NCBI GenBank assembly: GCA_028289525.1
Contig: JANQPJ010000178.1
Coordinates: 1 to 46,512, forward strand
Reading direction: 5' to 3'
From: Pirellulales bacterium
GTDB taxonomy: Bacteria; Planctomycetota; Planctomycetia; Pirellulales; JAGQOS01
DNA: 46,512 nt
Shown one piece after another: positions 34,002 to 42,457 of this stretch; position 1 is the stretch's first letter; each line of letters begins with the position of its first letter. The notes below the pieces were generated by a model, which worked only from the letters and a program-made list of their open reading frames with translations, did not search any database and had not been told where the DNA came from. Made by a program: the position numbers and the translations under genes.

Positions 34002-35156
34002 ATGGTAGCCAATCCCGCTTGGCGCGTGTTGATCGTTGATGATCGTCAAGGCGAGGATGTCAGCGAGTTGTTGTCCGTCGAAGGCGTATTCCCAGACGCA
34101 TTGGCGGAGTGCAATATCTGCGAGGGGTTTGACCAAGCATTGTCGGTACTCGATTCTCAGCGAGTTGATTTGGTGGTTCTTGATCTACGCGACGACTCGG
34201 TTGACTTGGAGGATGAGGGTGACTTGCCCGGCCTCAAGGTTTACAAGCAGATTCGCGAGCGCCGATTCGTCCCGGTGGTCTTTTTTACTGCGTACCCACA
34301 GTATGTGGAACAGATCACAAATCCGTTTGTTCGAGTAGTTAGTCGGGATTCCCCACGTGATCTAAGAGATGCTATTGACAAGATTTTTTCGACCACATTG
34401 CCACAGCTGTTGCGTCACCTGAACGAAGAAATGCGAGTATACATGTGGGATTTCGTCGAGCAGCACTGGAAAGACATGCAACGGAATAGCGAGCATACTG
34501 ATGTTACGATGTTGCTAGCTCGGCGATTAGCAAGCACGCTTAGCCGCGAGTCGATCCGTCGTTTCTTAGCCGACCATGGACATGCAGCGCCTACCCCGGA
34601 AGACCTGGGGGTTGTCCACGCCATGGAAATGTACGTGATTCCACCGACAAACCCCGAGCCACTAGCAGGCGACCTGTTCTACGCCACAGTAAATAGCCAG
34701 GAGGCGTATTGGGTCATTCTGACGCCTTCGTGTGATTTCGAGCAAGACAAAGCTGATCAGACCCTTCTTGCGAAATGCGAGTTGCTCTCGGAGCAAAAAG
34801 AGTTCCAGGACTATGCAGAAGCGATTCGCAAGAATGAGCAGCCTTCCAAGAACGTACAAGGAAAACTGAGAGCTTTGATAGGCGACAATCGCACTGGTCA
34901 ACGAGAACGTTTTCGCTTTCTCGCTGGTACGTTTCGGTTCCCAGACTTGGTGGTCGATTTTCAGACGCTGGAACAGGTTTCAACGGATACGCTTCGGTTG
35001 AATGACCGCATCGCGTCGCTTGATAGCCCATTCGCTGAGGCAATGCTTGCAGGATTCTCACGATATTATGGTCGGCTCGGCACGCCCAATTTGGACGCAG
35101 ATCAAATACTTTCACGTCTTGCGGAAGATGTGAAGGCGACGGGAAACAATCCATGA
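34002..35156 (+). CDS. Receiver-domain protein with unknown C-terminal domain
   Basis: The 384-residue protein begins with a receiver domain: VLIVDD with D13/D14, phosphoacceptor D61 in VDLVVLDL, and T96 in FFTAYP. The usual Lys after strand 5 appears replaced (RVVSRDSP). An acidic insert (DDSVDLEDEGDLPG) precedes helix 4. The C-terminal 250 residues are not a recognised DNA-binding output; they include MEMYVIPPTNPEPLAGDLFY and WVILTPSCDFEQDKADQTLLAKCELL. The ATG at 34002 is preferred to the TTG at 33996. Its stop overlaps the Vsr start (ATGA). It is the likely phosphorylation partner of the kinase encoded just upstream and probably acts through protein contacts or an unknown enzymatic activity. 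Confidence 0.82.
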   Translation: MVANPAWRVLIVDDRQGEDVSELLSVEGVFPDALAECNICEGFDQALSVLDSQRVDLVVLDLRDDSVDLEDEGDLPGLKVYKQIRERRFVPVVFFTAYPQYVEQITNPFVRVVSRDSPRDLRDAIDKIFSTTLPQLLRHLNEEMRVYMWDFVEQHWKDMQRNSEHTDVTMLLARRLASTLSRESIRRFLADHGHAAPTPEDLGVVHAMEMYVIPPTNPEPLAGDLFYATVNSQEAYWVILTPSCDFEQDKADQTLLAKCELLSEQKEFQDYAEAIRKNEQPSKNVQGKLRALIGDNRTGQRERFRFLAGTFRFPDLVVDFQTLEQVSTDTLRLNDRIASLDSPFAEAMLAGFSRYYGRLGTPNLDADQILSRLAEDVKATGNNP

Positions 35157-35563
35157 CTGATGTCCTGACTCGGTCGCAACGCAGCTACTGCATGTCGCGC
35201 ATCCAGGGAAAGGACACCAAACCTGAAATTGTTGTCCGAAGATTGGTTTTCGCCATGGGATTTCGTTACCGACTGCACGTACGCAAGCTCCCAGGGTGCC
35301 CAGATTTGGTCTTTCCGTCTCGGAAGAAGGTGATCCTTGTTCACGGATGTTTCTGGCACCGTCACACCTGTAAGAACGGACAAGTCATACCGAAGACGCG
35401 ACGAGCTTTTTGGTCCAAGAAACTCAGGGCCAACAAGGATCGCGATGCGCGAAACAGGCGCGCGCTCCGCACACTCGGGTGGGATATCTTCGTCGTCTGG
35501 GAGTGCCAGACCTCTCGTCAGGAGTGGCTGGCAGAACGCCTCCACTCGTATCTTGAGACCTAG
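35153..35563 (+). CDS. vsr: Very short patch repair (Vsr-type) endonuclease
   Basis: The 136-residue protein is full length for Vsr. Conserved residues fall at the same positions as in the E. coli enzyme: E25 (KPE), D51 (GCPDLVF), H64, H69 (VHGCFWHRHTC), zinc ligands C66, H71 and C73, and C118 in VVWEC. Vsr nicks beside T:G mismatches produced by deamination of 5-methylcytosine, so its place in a cassette with a C5 methyltransferase is consistent. Vsr-fold proteins in defence operons may instead act as restriction nucleases. The start overlaps the receiver gene by four bases, indicating coupled translation. Confidence 0.93.
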   Translation: MTDVLTRSQRSYCMSRIQGKDTKPEIVVRRLVFAMGFRYRLHVRKLPGCPDLVFPSRKKVILVHGCFWHRHTCKNGQVIPKTRRAFWSKKLRANKDRDARNRRALRTLGWDIFVVWECQTSRQEWLAERLHSYLET

Positions 35564-35587
35564 TGGATTGCCTGATGTTCGGCGGTC

Positions 35588-37471
35588 ATGAACTTCTTTC
35601 CCTTCTGGCGTGTCAGTTCGGCTGTGGTATTCCTTAGAGAGGATTGGAATACTACTTTTAGCGGCTGTACCTTAATAAGCCATCCCCACACGTTTCGGGC
35701 TGACGGGCAAAACCTAGCGCGAAGAAATCTCTGCGACAACCTCTGGAGATCGTTTGAGATGCCACATGATTCGTCCCTAGCGGAATTGCATGCGTTGGTT
35801 GACTCCGAGACCGCTAGGCTCCGCACGTCGTTTCTCTGCCGAGGCAACTTCGATTCTCGGGTCGCACTTATTGAACTCTCAAGAGCGATAGACTATTTCT
35901 ATACCCGCAGACTGCTTACATCCCAGGCGAATCCCGAAGACTTGGCGAACCTCTATTCCAGGGGAATCTCGATGATGCTCGCCCTCTTTGCCGACGAGTG
36001 TCTCGACAAGCCGGGCGTGCCGCTCGCATGTTCAACAGATAAACTGCAAGAGTGGTCACATTCCTGTATTCAGCATGCCGGTCGCCTTTCGTACTTGTCA
36101 CACTTGCTTGAGCTCGTCGGAGACGGTTTCTTCATACTTAGCAAGGTGGGGAAAGCAAGATTTGAGTTTCGCTGGACTCAGGAGTTTGTTGACCTTGAAG
36201 CATTTGACGTGGCAGACCAAGTCTGGGTTAGAGATCTAATCGCGGAGGCCGATCGACCCTTGATGGAGAAGTTGAGCGAACAATTTCCTTTAGTCCTTGA
36301 GCGGATGCGGGCAGTTGTCTACCCGTGGCGCAAGGAGTTTATCGGATACGAATCCGACCCTGAGGTTGATGCCCATTTCGATACGGTAGGCATCGGCTGG
36401 GCACGAGCGCTCGACGGTCAAATCGAGCTGCCGGGAGAAGCTTTCATCGGTGGGCACCCGTTCTACACGTATCGAGCTGCCGTTGCGTTGATGTGTGGTC
36501 GCGCCCTAAAGCACACAAGTTTTGCTGCGGATTTTTCAATGCAGCGTCCCGATTTGAACCCGCATAACATGATGTCAGTTTGGAGTCCGCGTCAAACGTG
36601 GTCGGAGTTTTTTCAGGGATGCCTTGAAGTAGATGTCGAGACTGCGAACGACCTACTCGATTCGCTGACACTGGACCTCGAATACAAAGAACAATTCGGA
36701 TCTGTATCCGTAGCTCCCGCACCTCCATTGATCCAGGTTGGGCGGAATGATCTTCTTATGTCGATCTGTGGTTGCCTCGACGCCCCATTCCATTTCTTGC
36801 TTAGAAAACTCCGGCATCGGTTTCGCAGTGACTGGGATAAGATCGTTGGTCAACGTGAAAAGCACTTTCGTGATGAGTTGTACACTCTGTTTGCGCTCGA
36901 CCGGATTCTGACCGTGGATCGCCCAGTTAGGATTCGCCGGGATGGTCGGGATGTTACGGACATCGACGCAGTCGCGTTTGATCGAGACCAAGGAACGCTG
37001 CTTCTTTTTCAGCTTAAATGGCAAGATCCTTTCGGCCAATCATTGCGCGAACGCCGAAGTCGGATGCGAAACTTCATGTCGACTTCCAATAAATGGGTCG
37101 ATACCATCAGTGAATGGCTCAGCCAAAGTAGTCGCGAACAACTGTTGGACTGTGTCGGGCTTGACACTTCCAGATTCAGGATCAACAGGATTGAAATAGT
37201 CGTCCTCGCTAGACATCATGCCCGCTTCACGAAGTCCGATGCACCTGCGACAAGCGCGGCTTGGGGGACTTGGCCGCAGCTATGCCGTATCGCAAGCGAA
37301 GAATATCGCGGTGGTGACCTTCTTGGCCTGCTCGCGGATAGATTGAGGGAGGAACAAGAACGCGTCGAATCACCTCGGCCGCGCCCGATAGGGACCATGC
37401 GAATTGGGCAGACTGAAATTGCCTTGGTACCAACGAGGTCTTCAGGAGAATCTGCCGATGTGGGGAGGTAA
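35588..37471 (+). CDS. Large protein with PD-(D/E)xK-like nuclease signature
   Basis: The 627-residue protein is mostly unrecognised. Its last third has EKHFRDELYTLF, then DVTDIDAVAFDRDQG and LLLFQLKWQDPF. This gives acidic residues, D460 and Q475-x-K477 on consecutive strands, the layout of Mrr-like PD-(D/E)xK nucleases with QxK in place of ExK. The first 420 residues are helical and contain no motif I can name. The gene begins 24 bases after vsr on the same strand. An internal ATG at 35759 (residue 58), with GGAG upstream, is a possible alternative start. In the cassette it is the best candidate for the restriction effector. The zinc-free active site and substrate are unproven. Confidence 0.7.
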   Translation: MNFFPFWRVSSAVVFLREDWNTTFSGCTLISHPHTFRADGQNLARRNLCDNLWRSFEMPHDSSLAELHALVDSETARLRTSFLCRGNFDSRVALIELSRAIDYFYTRRLLTSQANPEDLANLYSRGISMMLALFADECLDKPGVPLACSTDKLQEWSHSCIQHAGRLSYLSHLLELVGDGFFILSKVGKARFEFRWTQEFVDLEAFDVADQVWVRDLIAEADRPLMEKLSEQFPLVLERMRAVVYPWRKEFIGYESDPEVDAHFDTVGIGWARALDGQIELPGEAFIGGHPFYTYRAAVALMCGRALKHTSFAADFSMQRPDLNPHNMMSVWSPRQTWSEFFQGCLEVDVETANDLLDSLTLDLEYKEQFGSVSVAPAPPLIQVGRNDLLMSICGCLDAPFHFLLRKLRHRFRSDWDKIVGQREKHFRDELYTLFALDRILTVDRPVRIRRDGRDVTDIDAVAFDRDQGTLLLFQLKWQDPFGQSLRERRSRMRNFMSTSNKWVDTISEWLSQSSREQLLDCVGLDTSRFRINRIEIVVLARHHARFTKSDAPATSAAWGTWPQLCRIASEEYRGGDLLGLLADRLREEQERVESPRPRPIGTMRIGQTEIALVPTRSSGESADVGR

Positions 37472-37479
37472 ACTTCGCA

Positions 37480-37501
37480 CACCGCGAACGAGTTCGCGGT
37501 G
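37480..37501. terminator. Bidirectional hairpin between convergent genes
   Basis: CACCGCGAAC (37480-37489) pairs perfectly with GTTCGCGGTG (37492-37501). It lies between the stop of the cassette (37471) and the stop of the opposite gene (37507). Confidence 0.6.
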
Positions 37502-37506
37502 ACAGA

Positions 37507-38748
37507 TTACTTTGGCCAGCGAGGGCCAAACCAATCCTGTGTCGGCTCTATTTGCGGCGGTCGCTTCTCTTCCCGACTACTTTGACCTTCGCCGCCGATG
37601 AGCGGGTCGATCTGATCCGCTTGTTCCTTCGCCCAGGTAAGCCATCTCGCGAACTCGCTGTCGTCGTCAATCTCTCCGTGACGGCGGAGTGCGTCCTCGC
37701 GGGCGGCGGCAACGAAGGAACGGATCTCTTCTGCTTTGGCCCAGGCTGCGGACTGCGCCTCAAGTCTGGCACGTTGCTCTTGTACTTCGCGTTGCCGCCG
37801 TTGCTCTTCCCATCGCGCGCGCTCCTCTTTCGCCCACCTGATACGGTTGTCCCGCGAAGTGACCGCCTCAACATACAGCTCCACCAAAAAGAGATTCAGA
37901 CAGTCTTCGACTCTCCGGCGTTTTCCGTCACGCCAAGCCTTTACTTGGCTATTGGAATCGCTCAACAGTCGAAGCTCCAGTTGCCCAGTAGGCAGGTAGT
38001 CGTACTTGTCATGGTATGAGTAGCCACTCTTCTCTTTCCGCCGTTTCTCATCGAGCGTCAACTCATGCGGCACGCGGCGGGTCTTCTCGGTGACACGAAA
38101 CGCGAACTTCTCGTCCAGCAACTGAATCAGCGCACGCGGCCAGCGATCAGCGCCATCGCTGACGAACTGGAAACCGCGCTGCTCGATTGCCTTGACCAAC
38201 GCATCGGCGATTCGCAATGCACGCAAGTAGGAGTCCTTGATTACGTCGATACGAAGCCCTGGTTGCCTTCTGCGACCGGCGTCCTGCGATGACGGGTATC
38301 CGTCATGATCCAGTTTCGACGGTTTCGACCTGTCCCTCGTCTCGACCACCAGCCGATGTGGGGAGCGAAGTGTTTCGGATACGGTGATCTTGTTCGCGGG
38401 GTCTGCTTCGGCCTCGATCAACTCAGTTACTTCGGGATCATTCACGCGACACGGAATCTCGCCCGAGTCTCCATGTTCTGCATCCGCTATCGGCAGGCCA
38501 AGCACAATCTCTTCGTTCTTGCCGTTCTGGATTTCCGGCAACGGAGTCTTAGCATCCTTGTAGCCATGCTGCTTTCTCGCCCAATATCCAACCGGCGGGC
38601 GCGGAATGTCATGCCGCTTGCAAACCTTGGCCAGTCCGACATCGGAAAGTCCGTACTGCATGGCCAGCTTCCTCATTGGCGTTGACCAGACCTGTTCGTA
38701 GAGCTGTTCGCGGGTGAGGCGTGTTTCTGTTGCCTGAGTTTCGGTCAT
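37507..38748 (-). CDS. Hypothetical protein with N-terminal HTH-like region
   Basis: The 413-residue protein starts with LTREQLYEQVWSTPMRKLAM and continues QYGLSDVGLAKVCKRHDIPRP, then GYWARKQHGY. This N-terminal pattern, known from many bacterial hypothetical proteins, looks like a helix-turn-helix. A central basic region follows, then a long Arg/Glu/Gln-rich coiled coil (WAKEERARWEEQRRQREVQE). The C-terminus is acidic. The ATG at 38748 has AGGAG seven bases upstream; the open frame to 38823 is not needed. It is convergent with the defence cassette. It may bind DNA or regulate the island, but no function is established. Confidence 0.8.
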   Translation of the reverse strand: MTETQATETRLTREQLYEQVWSTPMRKLAMQYGLSDVGLAKVCKRHDIPRPPVGYWARKQHGYKDAKTPLPEIQNGKNEEIVLGLPIADAEHGDSGEIPCRVNDPEVTELIEAEADPANKITVSETLRSPHRLVVETRDRSKPSKLDHDGYPSSQDAGRRRQPGLRIDVIKDSYLRALRIADALVKAIEQRGFQFVSDGADRWPRALIQLLDEKFAFRVTEKTRRVPHELTLDEKRRKEKSGYSYHDKYDYLPTGQLELRLLSDSNSQVKAWRDGKRRRVEDCLNLFLVELYVEAVTSRDNRIRWAKEERARWEEQRRQREVQEQRARLEAQSAAWAKAEEIRSFVAAAREDALRRHGEIDDDSEFARWLTWAKEQADQIDPLIGGEGQSSREEKRPPQIEPTQDWFGPRWPK

Positions 38749-38922
38749 CGCTGTACTCCTGATCAAGCAGGCCGGTCCCATTGCGGCCATTCTACCGCCG
38801 AGAATCGCGCTGCCAATCAGCAAACTTCGGCGGTTACCTCCAACACGGCATGTGTTGCAGCTCTATCGCTCCAGAGATGTCCGGCACATCGCGGGGCTCG
38901 CTAACAAACGTGGAGATTTTCA

Positions 38923-39228
38923 ATGAACTATTTTCTGAGATACCAAGGACGAAGAGTTAAACGACGGTACCGTCGCGAAGGCGGGTATTTGCTCGTATTG
39001 TCCAGCCGCGTTCGACGTGACCGCGGCCGTCGATTGTACGTTACCGACGACGATTGGCTTGCGCACGGCAGTGTGCATCCCGATCGCTTCGCAAATTGCG
39101 AAGACCTACTGCGAGACGAAGTCCGTGTCTGCGCTGGTCGAAGTGAAGGTCGACCGTGCCGGCGCCGCCGATCGACGGCTACATCAACACGTAACAACGA
39201 TGCGAGAGAACGATGCCAAGCACATTGA
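38923..39228 (+). CDS. Small basic hypothetical protein
   Basis: This frame encodes 101 residues, very rich in Arg (MNYFLRYQGRRVKRRYRREG). GGAG lies nine bases before the ATG. It overlaps the next gene by 16 bases. The first 70 residues look protein-like, while the end is low-complexity. I do not recognise it. A frameshift into another frame is possible. Confidence 0.4.
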   Translation: MNYFLRYQGRRVKRRYRREGGYLLVLSSRVRRDRGRRLYVTDDDWLAHGSVHPDRFANCEDLLRDEVRVCAGRSEGRPCRRRRSTATSTRNNDARERCQAH

Positions 39229-39647
39229 ACCAGCAACTTGCGAAACTGCGACAACTGAATCTGTCGGTCCGCCAAGGACTCGAAGCTGCCGAACTGTACA
39301 TCCCCCAGATCAACCAGCAGCTCAGCCAGCTCCTAGCGATTGGCTTGCTCCCGCGGCAAATGTGTCTGGGCGACATCATCGACGAATCGAGATACGATTC
39401 GCCTCACGGTCCGCGCGACTCTACTTGGCTGCACCAGGCGGCGATCGGAGTAGGCTTCGGTGGCGTTGGAGCGGTTGGCTGGGATTCAAATGACCTCTGG
39501 ACGTTCATCCATTTCGAGGGACCAATCGACGCTCAGGTAGTGCTGAACTTCGTTCCATTCGCGGACTGTCCGTCAGCGATCAAGGGATTGCTCTTACCAC
39601 AAGTCGAGCCCCTGGTGCGCCACGCCTGCAAGCTGATCCGGGCCTGA
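39213..39647 (+). CDS. Hypothetical protein
   Basis: The 144-residue protein has a helical start (LAKLRQLNLSVRQGLEAAEL) and a mixed body (GVGFGGVGAVGWDSNDLWTF). No family is recognised. A GAGAG precedes the ATG and a strong terminator follows at 39775. Confidence 0.6.
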   Translation: MPSTLNQQLAKLRQLNLSVRQGLEAAELYIPQINQQLSQLLAIGLLPRQMCLGDIIDESRYDSPHGPRDSTWLHQAAIGVGFGGVGAVGWDSNDLWTFIHFEGPIDAQVVLNFVPFADCPSAIKGLLLPQVEPLVRHACKLIRA

Positions 39648-40031
39648 CACCCGGCGCCCAAAAGTCGAATTACCGCGCCGCAACAACGGCGGCATCCCGT
39701 TCGACTCTGCGGAAAGGCAATCGAGTCGGGTGGATTCTCAACATCGGGAGACCTAACCAACGGCTCCCCATACCTGGCCGCGCCGGGGCGCAACACGCTC
39801 CGGCCCGGCCATTTTTTGCTACATGCGACGCGCCGATGCCGTACAGCGAAGAGAAAAATAAAAAATCTCAGGCGAGCCGCAAGGCGTTATTGCAACACGG
39901 GTTGCGCAACTAGCGAGTCATGGTCGTCTTGGCACCCTGCCATCGTGCGACGGCTTGACTCATAAATTGCCACTCTTAGCTTGATAAATAGACGATTCGA
40001 CAGACATGGATTGATCGAGGGATTATTCGGC
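39648..40031. other. Intergenic region with terminator
   Basis: This holds the terminator at 39775-39817 and an A-rich stretch (AAAAATAAAAAATC near 39853). No gene is supported; the region before 40032 probably contains the promoter for the next gene. Confidence 0.5.
39775..39817 (+). terminator. Rho-independent terminator
   Basis: A 15-base arm (39775-39789) pairs with 39797-39811 with two mismatches around a 7-base loop, followed by T6. It ends the hypothetical gene at 39213-39647. Confidence 0.85.
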
Positions 40032-40724
40032 ATGTCCAGCTCAGCATCTGCACAGGCTCAGTCCAGGTCGCTGCCCAAGAGTCGAGATGGGCTGGCGCTA
40101 CTGCTTCACACCGTTCAGCAGCTCCTTGAAGCGGCAGAAGCGTATCAGCAGCGCCAGCGACTTCGGCTTGCGGAGCTTCAGAAACTCCAGCGTCAGGCCG
40201 ACTCGATCGACCTGGACCAGAGGCTCTTGTCTTACATTGGCGATGCGGGCCGCCGGCAATGGGCGAACGGTCTTCCGCCTAATGACTGTCTTATTCCGCA
40301 CCTCGACGTCGAGCGTCTGGGTGCTCTTGTCGGTGACCGCGACATCGTCATGCAGCGACTGCGCCGTCATCCACCTGGTCACTCTTCAGTTCAACTCGAT
40401 GCTTGGCTCTCGGACCTCACCGACGTAATCCGCATCGACGAAGCTATCCTCGATACCTATCGGGACTTGCGAATCCAACTTCTGGCTGCTCTGGACGACC
40501 GCGCGGACACCAGCGCGGACGCGAGTGCAAATTTCACCAAGGTCATGCCAAAGGACTTTCGCGTCGTGACGCTGTTCCGCGAGATCGAATCGAACGACGA
40601 TCCGACGCGAAGCCAAAACGAGATTGCGAGCGACTTCGCTGCCAAGCACGGTGGGAATCCGGCATCTCTACTGAGGAGCGTTCGCCGCTTTCGCGAGCGG
40701 ATGAGACGTATCCAATCGGACTGA
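40032..40724 (+). CDS. Hypothetical coiled-coil protein
   Basis: The 230-residue protein has a long predicted coiled coil (LLEAAEAYQQRQRLRLAELQ) and a C-terminal segment (RSQNEIASDFAAKHGGNPAS then LLRSVRRFRERMRR) that could be a small helix-turn-helix. The ATG at 40032 follows GAGGG by ten bases and is preferred to the TTG at 39981. It lies upstream of the excisionase and integrase genes, so it could be a regulator or replication accessory of the island. No family recognised. Confidence 0.6.
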   Translation: MSSSASAQAQSRSLPKSRDGLALLLHTVQQLLEAAEAYQQRQRLRLAELQKLQRQADSIDLDQRLLSYIGDAGRRQWANGLPPNDCLIPHLDVERLGALVGDRDIVMQRLRRHPPGHSSVQLDAWLSDLTDVIRIDEAILDTYRDLRIQLLAALDDRADTSADASANFTKVMPKDFRVVTLFREIESNDDPTRSQNEIASDFAAKHGGNPASLLRSVRRFRERMRRIQSD

Positions 40725-40914
40725 ACCGGCACGGACACGCGCGGACACCAGTATGACCTCCGCACCGTTGGTGTGGCATCCTGGCGAGCGCCATGAACGC
40801 GCACGCCGTTGTCACAGCTACTGACCCGGGCGATGCCACGACCTCAAGGTCAAAGCGATCGCCATCTTCTGCTGCACGGAGCAGCCATCGCATCTCCGAC
40901 CGAGGAGGTGCGAG

Positions 40915-41169
40915 GTGAGCGCGAAGCGCATCCAGCTCACGAAAGCCGAAATCGCCAAGGCGTTTCGCGAAGGTAACGGCGCGCAGATCCCCGTCATTCT
41001 CTCGACGGAGCAGCTCGCGGCGCTCGTTAGCAGGAGTCCGAAGACGATCTACGAGTGGGTCGCCCTCGGCTACTTGGATGGCACATTCCGCAAGCGCGGC
41101 AACGGCCATCTCTTCTGGCGCGACCGCGTCATACAGGCTCTTTTTAACGGACCGGAATGGACTAGATGA
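40915..41169 (+). CDS. Excisionase-like helix-turn-helix protein
   Basis: The 84-residue protein has an HTH_17/excisionase-type pattern: ILSTEQLAALVSRSPKTIYE, WVALGYLDGTF, then RKRGNGHLFWRDRVIQ. Such proteins bind next to integrase sites and direct excision. The GTG start at 40915 has a strong GAGGAGG upstream. The stop overlaps the integrase start by four bases (ATGA), so the two proteins are made together. Its position directly before the integrase supports the role as recombination directionality factor. Confidence 0.8.
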   Translation: MSAKRIQLTKAEIAKAFREGNGAQIPVILSTEQLAALVSRSPKTIYEWVALGYLDGTFRKRGNGHLFWRDRVIQALFNGPEWTR

Positions 41170-42305
41170 ACGAGAAGGACAAACCGATTCGCGTGGGACT
41201 CCACGTCACACTCCGCCGCCGCGGGAAGAAGAAGATTTACCAGGCGGAGTTTCACCACAACGATCGACACCGTCGCAAGACGATGGAGACGCGCAACAAG
41301 AAGGTCGCGATGAAGAAGGCGATCGAAATCGACCATCAGCTTTCCAACGGTACTTACGATTCCAGTCAACGGGAAACCCAAAGGAGCAAGACCACCATGA
41401 AAACCAGAGAGGCGATCAAGAAGTTTCTCAACTTCCTGAGAACGGAAGGTCGACGGCACAAGACCGTCCGACGTTACGATGGCATCCTCGACACCTTTGC
41501 TACTTTCGCCGAGGGCCAAGGGGTCTTCGACCTCGATCGAATCGACATGACGCTGATCGACGAGTACCGGGCGCATCGGGCGAAGTCGCTCAAGCCCAAG
41601 TCGATGCACAATGAGGCGAGCCTGATCAAGAGCTTTCTCGCCTGGTGTAAGGAGCGAGACTACATCGAGAAGAACCCACTGGAGAAACGGAAGTTCACGC
41701 CGCCGAAGCCGGACGAGAAGCATGCCCCGGCGATGCCCCAGGTCAACAAGATCCTGGCGCACGCTTCGGAGTTGCGCTTCGCGCAATACGCCCTACTTGC
41801 TTTTTGTGGCGCCCGATCGGGCGAAGAGCAGCATCTGCGCATCGAGGACGTCGCCCTCGATGGCAACTGGATTCACATCCGGTCGCGCCCGGGATTTGAG
41901 ACAAAGTCCGGCGAGGAACGCAAGGTGCCGATTCACCCGCGTCTGCGGAGAATCCTGGAGGCTCTACCGCGTCGCCGTAGCGGATGGTTCTTCACGGCGC
42001 TGCCCAGCAAGCGATACCCCAAGGGGGATCATCACATCAGCACACGCCGTTTGAACGAGGACTTCAAGAAGCTGCTGAAGAAGCTGGAGATGCCCGTCGG
42101 TCGTGACGGCGGGTTTACAATCCACAGCCTGCGGCGGTTCTTCCGAACGAGAGCTGTGAACAGCGGCGTGCCCGAGCGGGTCGTCGATATTTGGTTGGGG
42201 CATCGCGACCGCAAGTCGATGGGGTCTGTCTACTACGATTTGAGCGACGAGGAATCGCAGAAGTTCATGGAGCAGGTTCAATTCCCAGAGGAGGACGAGG
42301 AATAG
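41166..42305 (+). CDS. int: Tyrosine recombinase (island integrase)
   Basis: The 379-residue protein has an N-terminal arm/core-binding region and an SAM-like domain (LNFLRTEGRRHKTVRRYDGI). The catalytic domain carries R217 (GARSGEEQHLRIEDV), H320-x-x-R323 (HSLRRFFRTRA), H346 (LGHRD) and a nucleophile Tyr at 356 or 357 (VYYDLSDEE). It catalyses site-specific integration and excision. It sits 307 bases from attR and reads toward the tRNA-Ser gene, the usual placement. Start and upstream gene overlap. It is followed by a strong terminator. The enzyme should recognise the 17-bp core at the tRNA 3' end. Confidence 0.93.
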   Translation: MNEKDKPIRVGLHVTLRRRGKKKIYQAEFHHNDRHRRKTMETRNKKVAMKKAIEIDHQLSNGTYDSSQRETQRSKTTMKTREAIKKFLNFLRTEGRRHKTVRRYDGILDTFATFAEGQGVFDLDRIDMTLIDEYRAHRAKSLKPKSMHNEASLIKSFLAWCKERDYIEKNPLEKRKFTPPKPDEKHAPAMPQVNKILAHASELRFAQYALLAFCGARSGEEQHLRIEDVALDGNWIHIRSRPGFETKSGEERKVPIHPRLRRILEALPRRRSGWFFTALPSKRYPKGDHHISTRRLNEDFKKLLKKLEMPVGRDGGFTIHSLRRFFRTRAVNSGVPERVVDIWLGHRDRKSMGSVYYDLSDEESQKFMEQVQFPEEDEE

Positions 42306-42337
42306 CTGAGACGCCGTCCGTTATGGGCGGCCAAATC

Positions 42338-42382
42338 GAGCGCCGCCGGGACGGTCCCGGCGGTGCTCCTTTCAATTTTTCA
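42338..42382 (+). terminator. Terminator of the integrase gene
   Basis: A 14-base arm (42338-42351) pairs with 42355-42368 with one mismatch around a 3-base loop. CTTTCAATTTTT follows. The remaining bases up to the tRNA contain no supported gene; a short open frame from 42407 crosses the att site and is discussed under findings. Confidence 0.8.
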
Positions 42383-42457
42383 TGGTTTGGATGGAGATAG
42401 TGCATCATGTCTATGATTCGAGCACTCTTGATTATTTTGACTTCCGCGTGGACGGCG

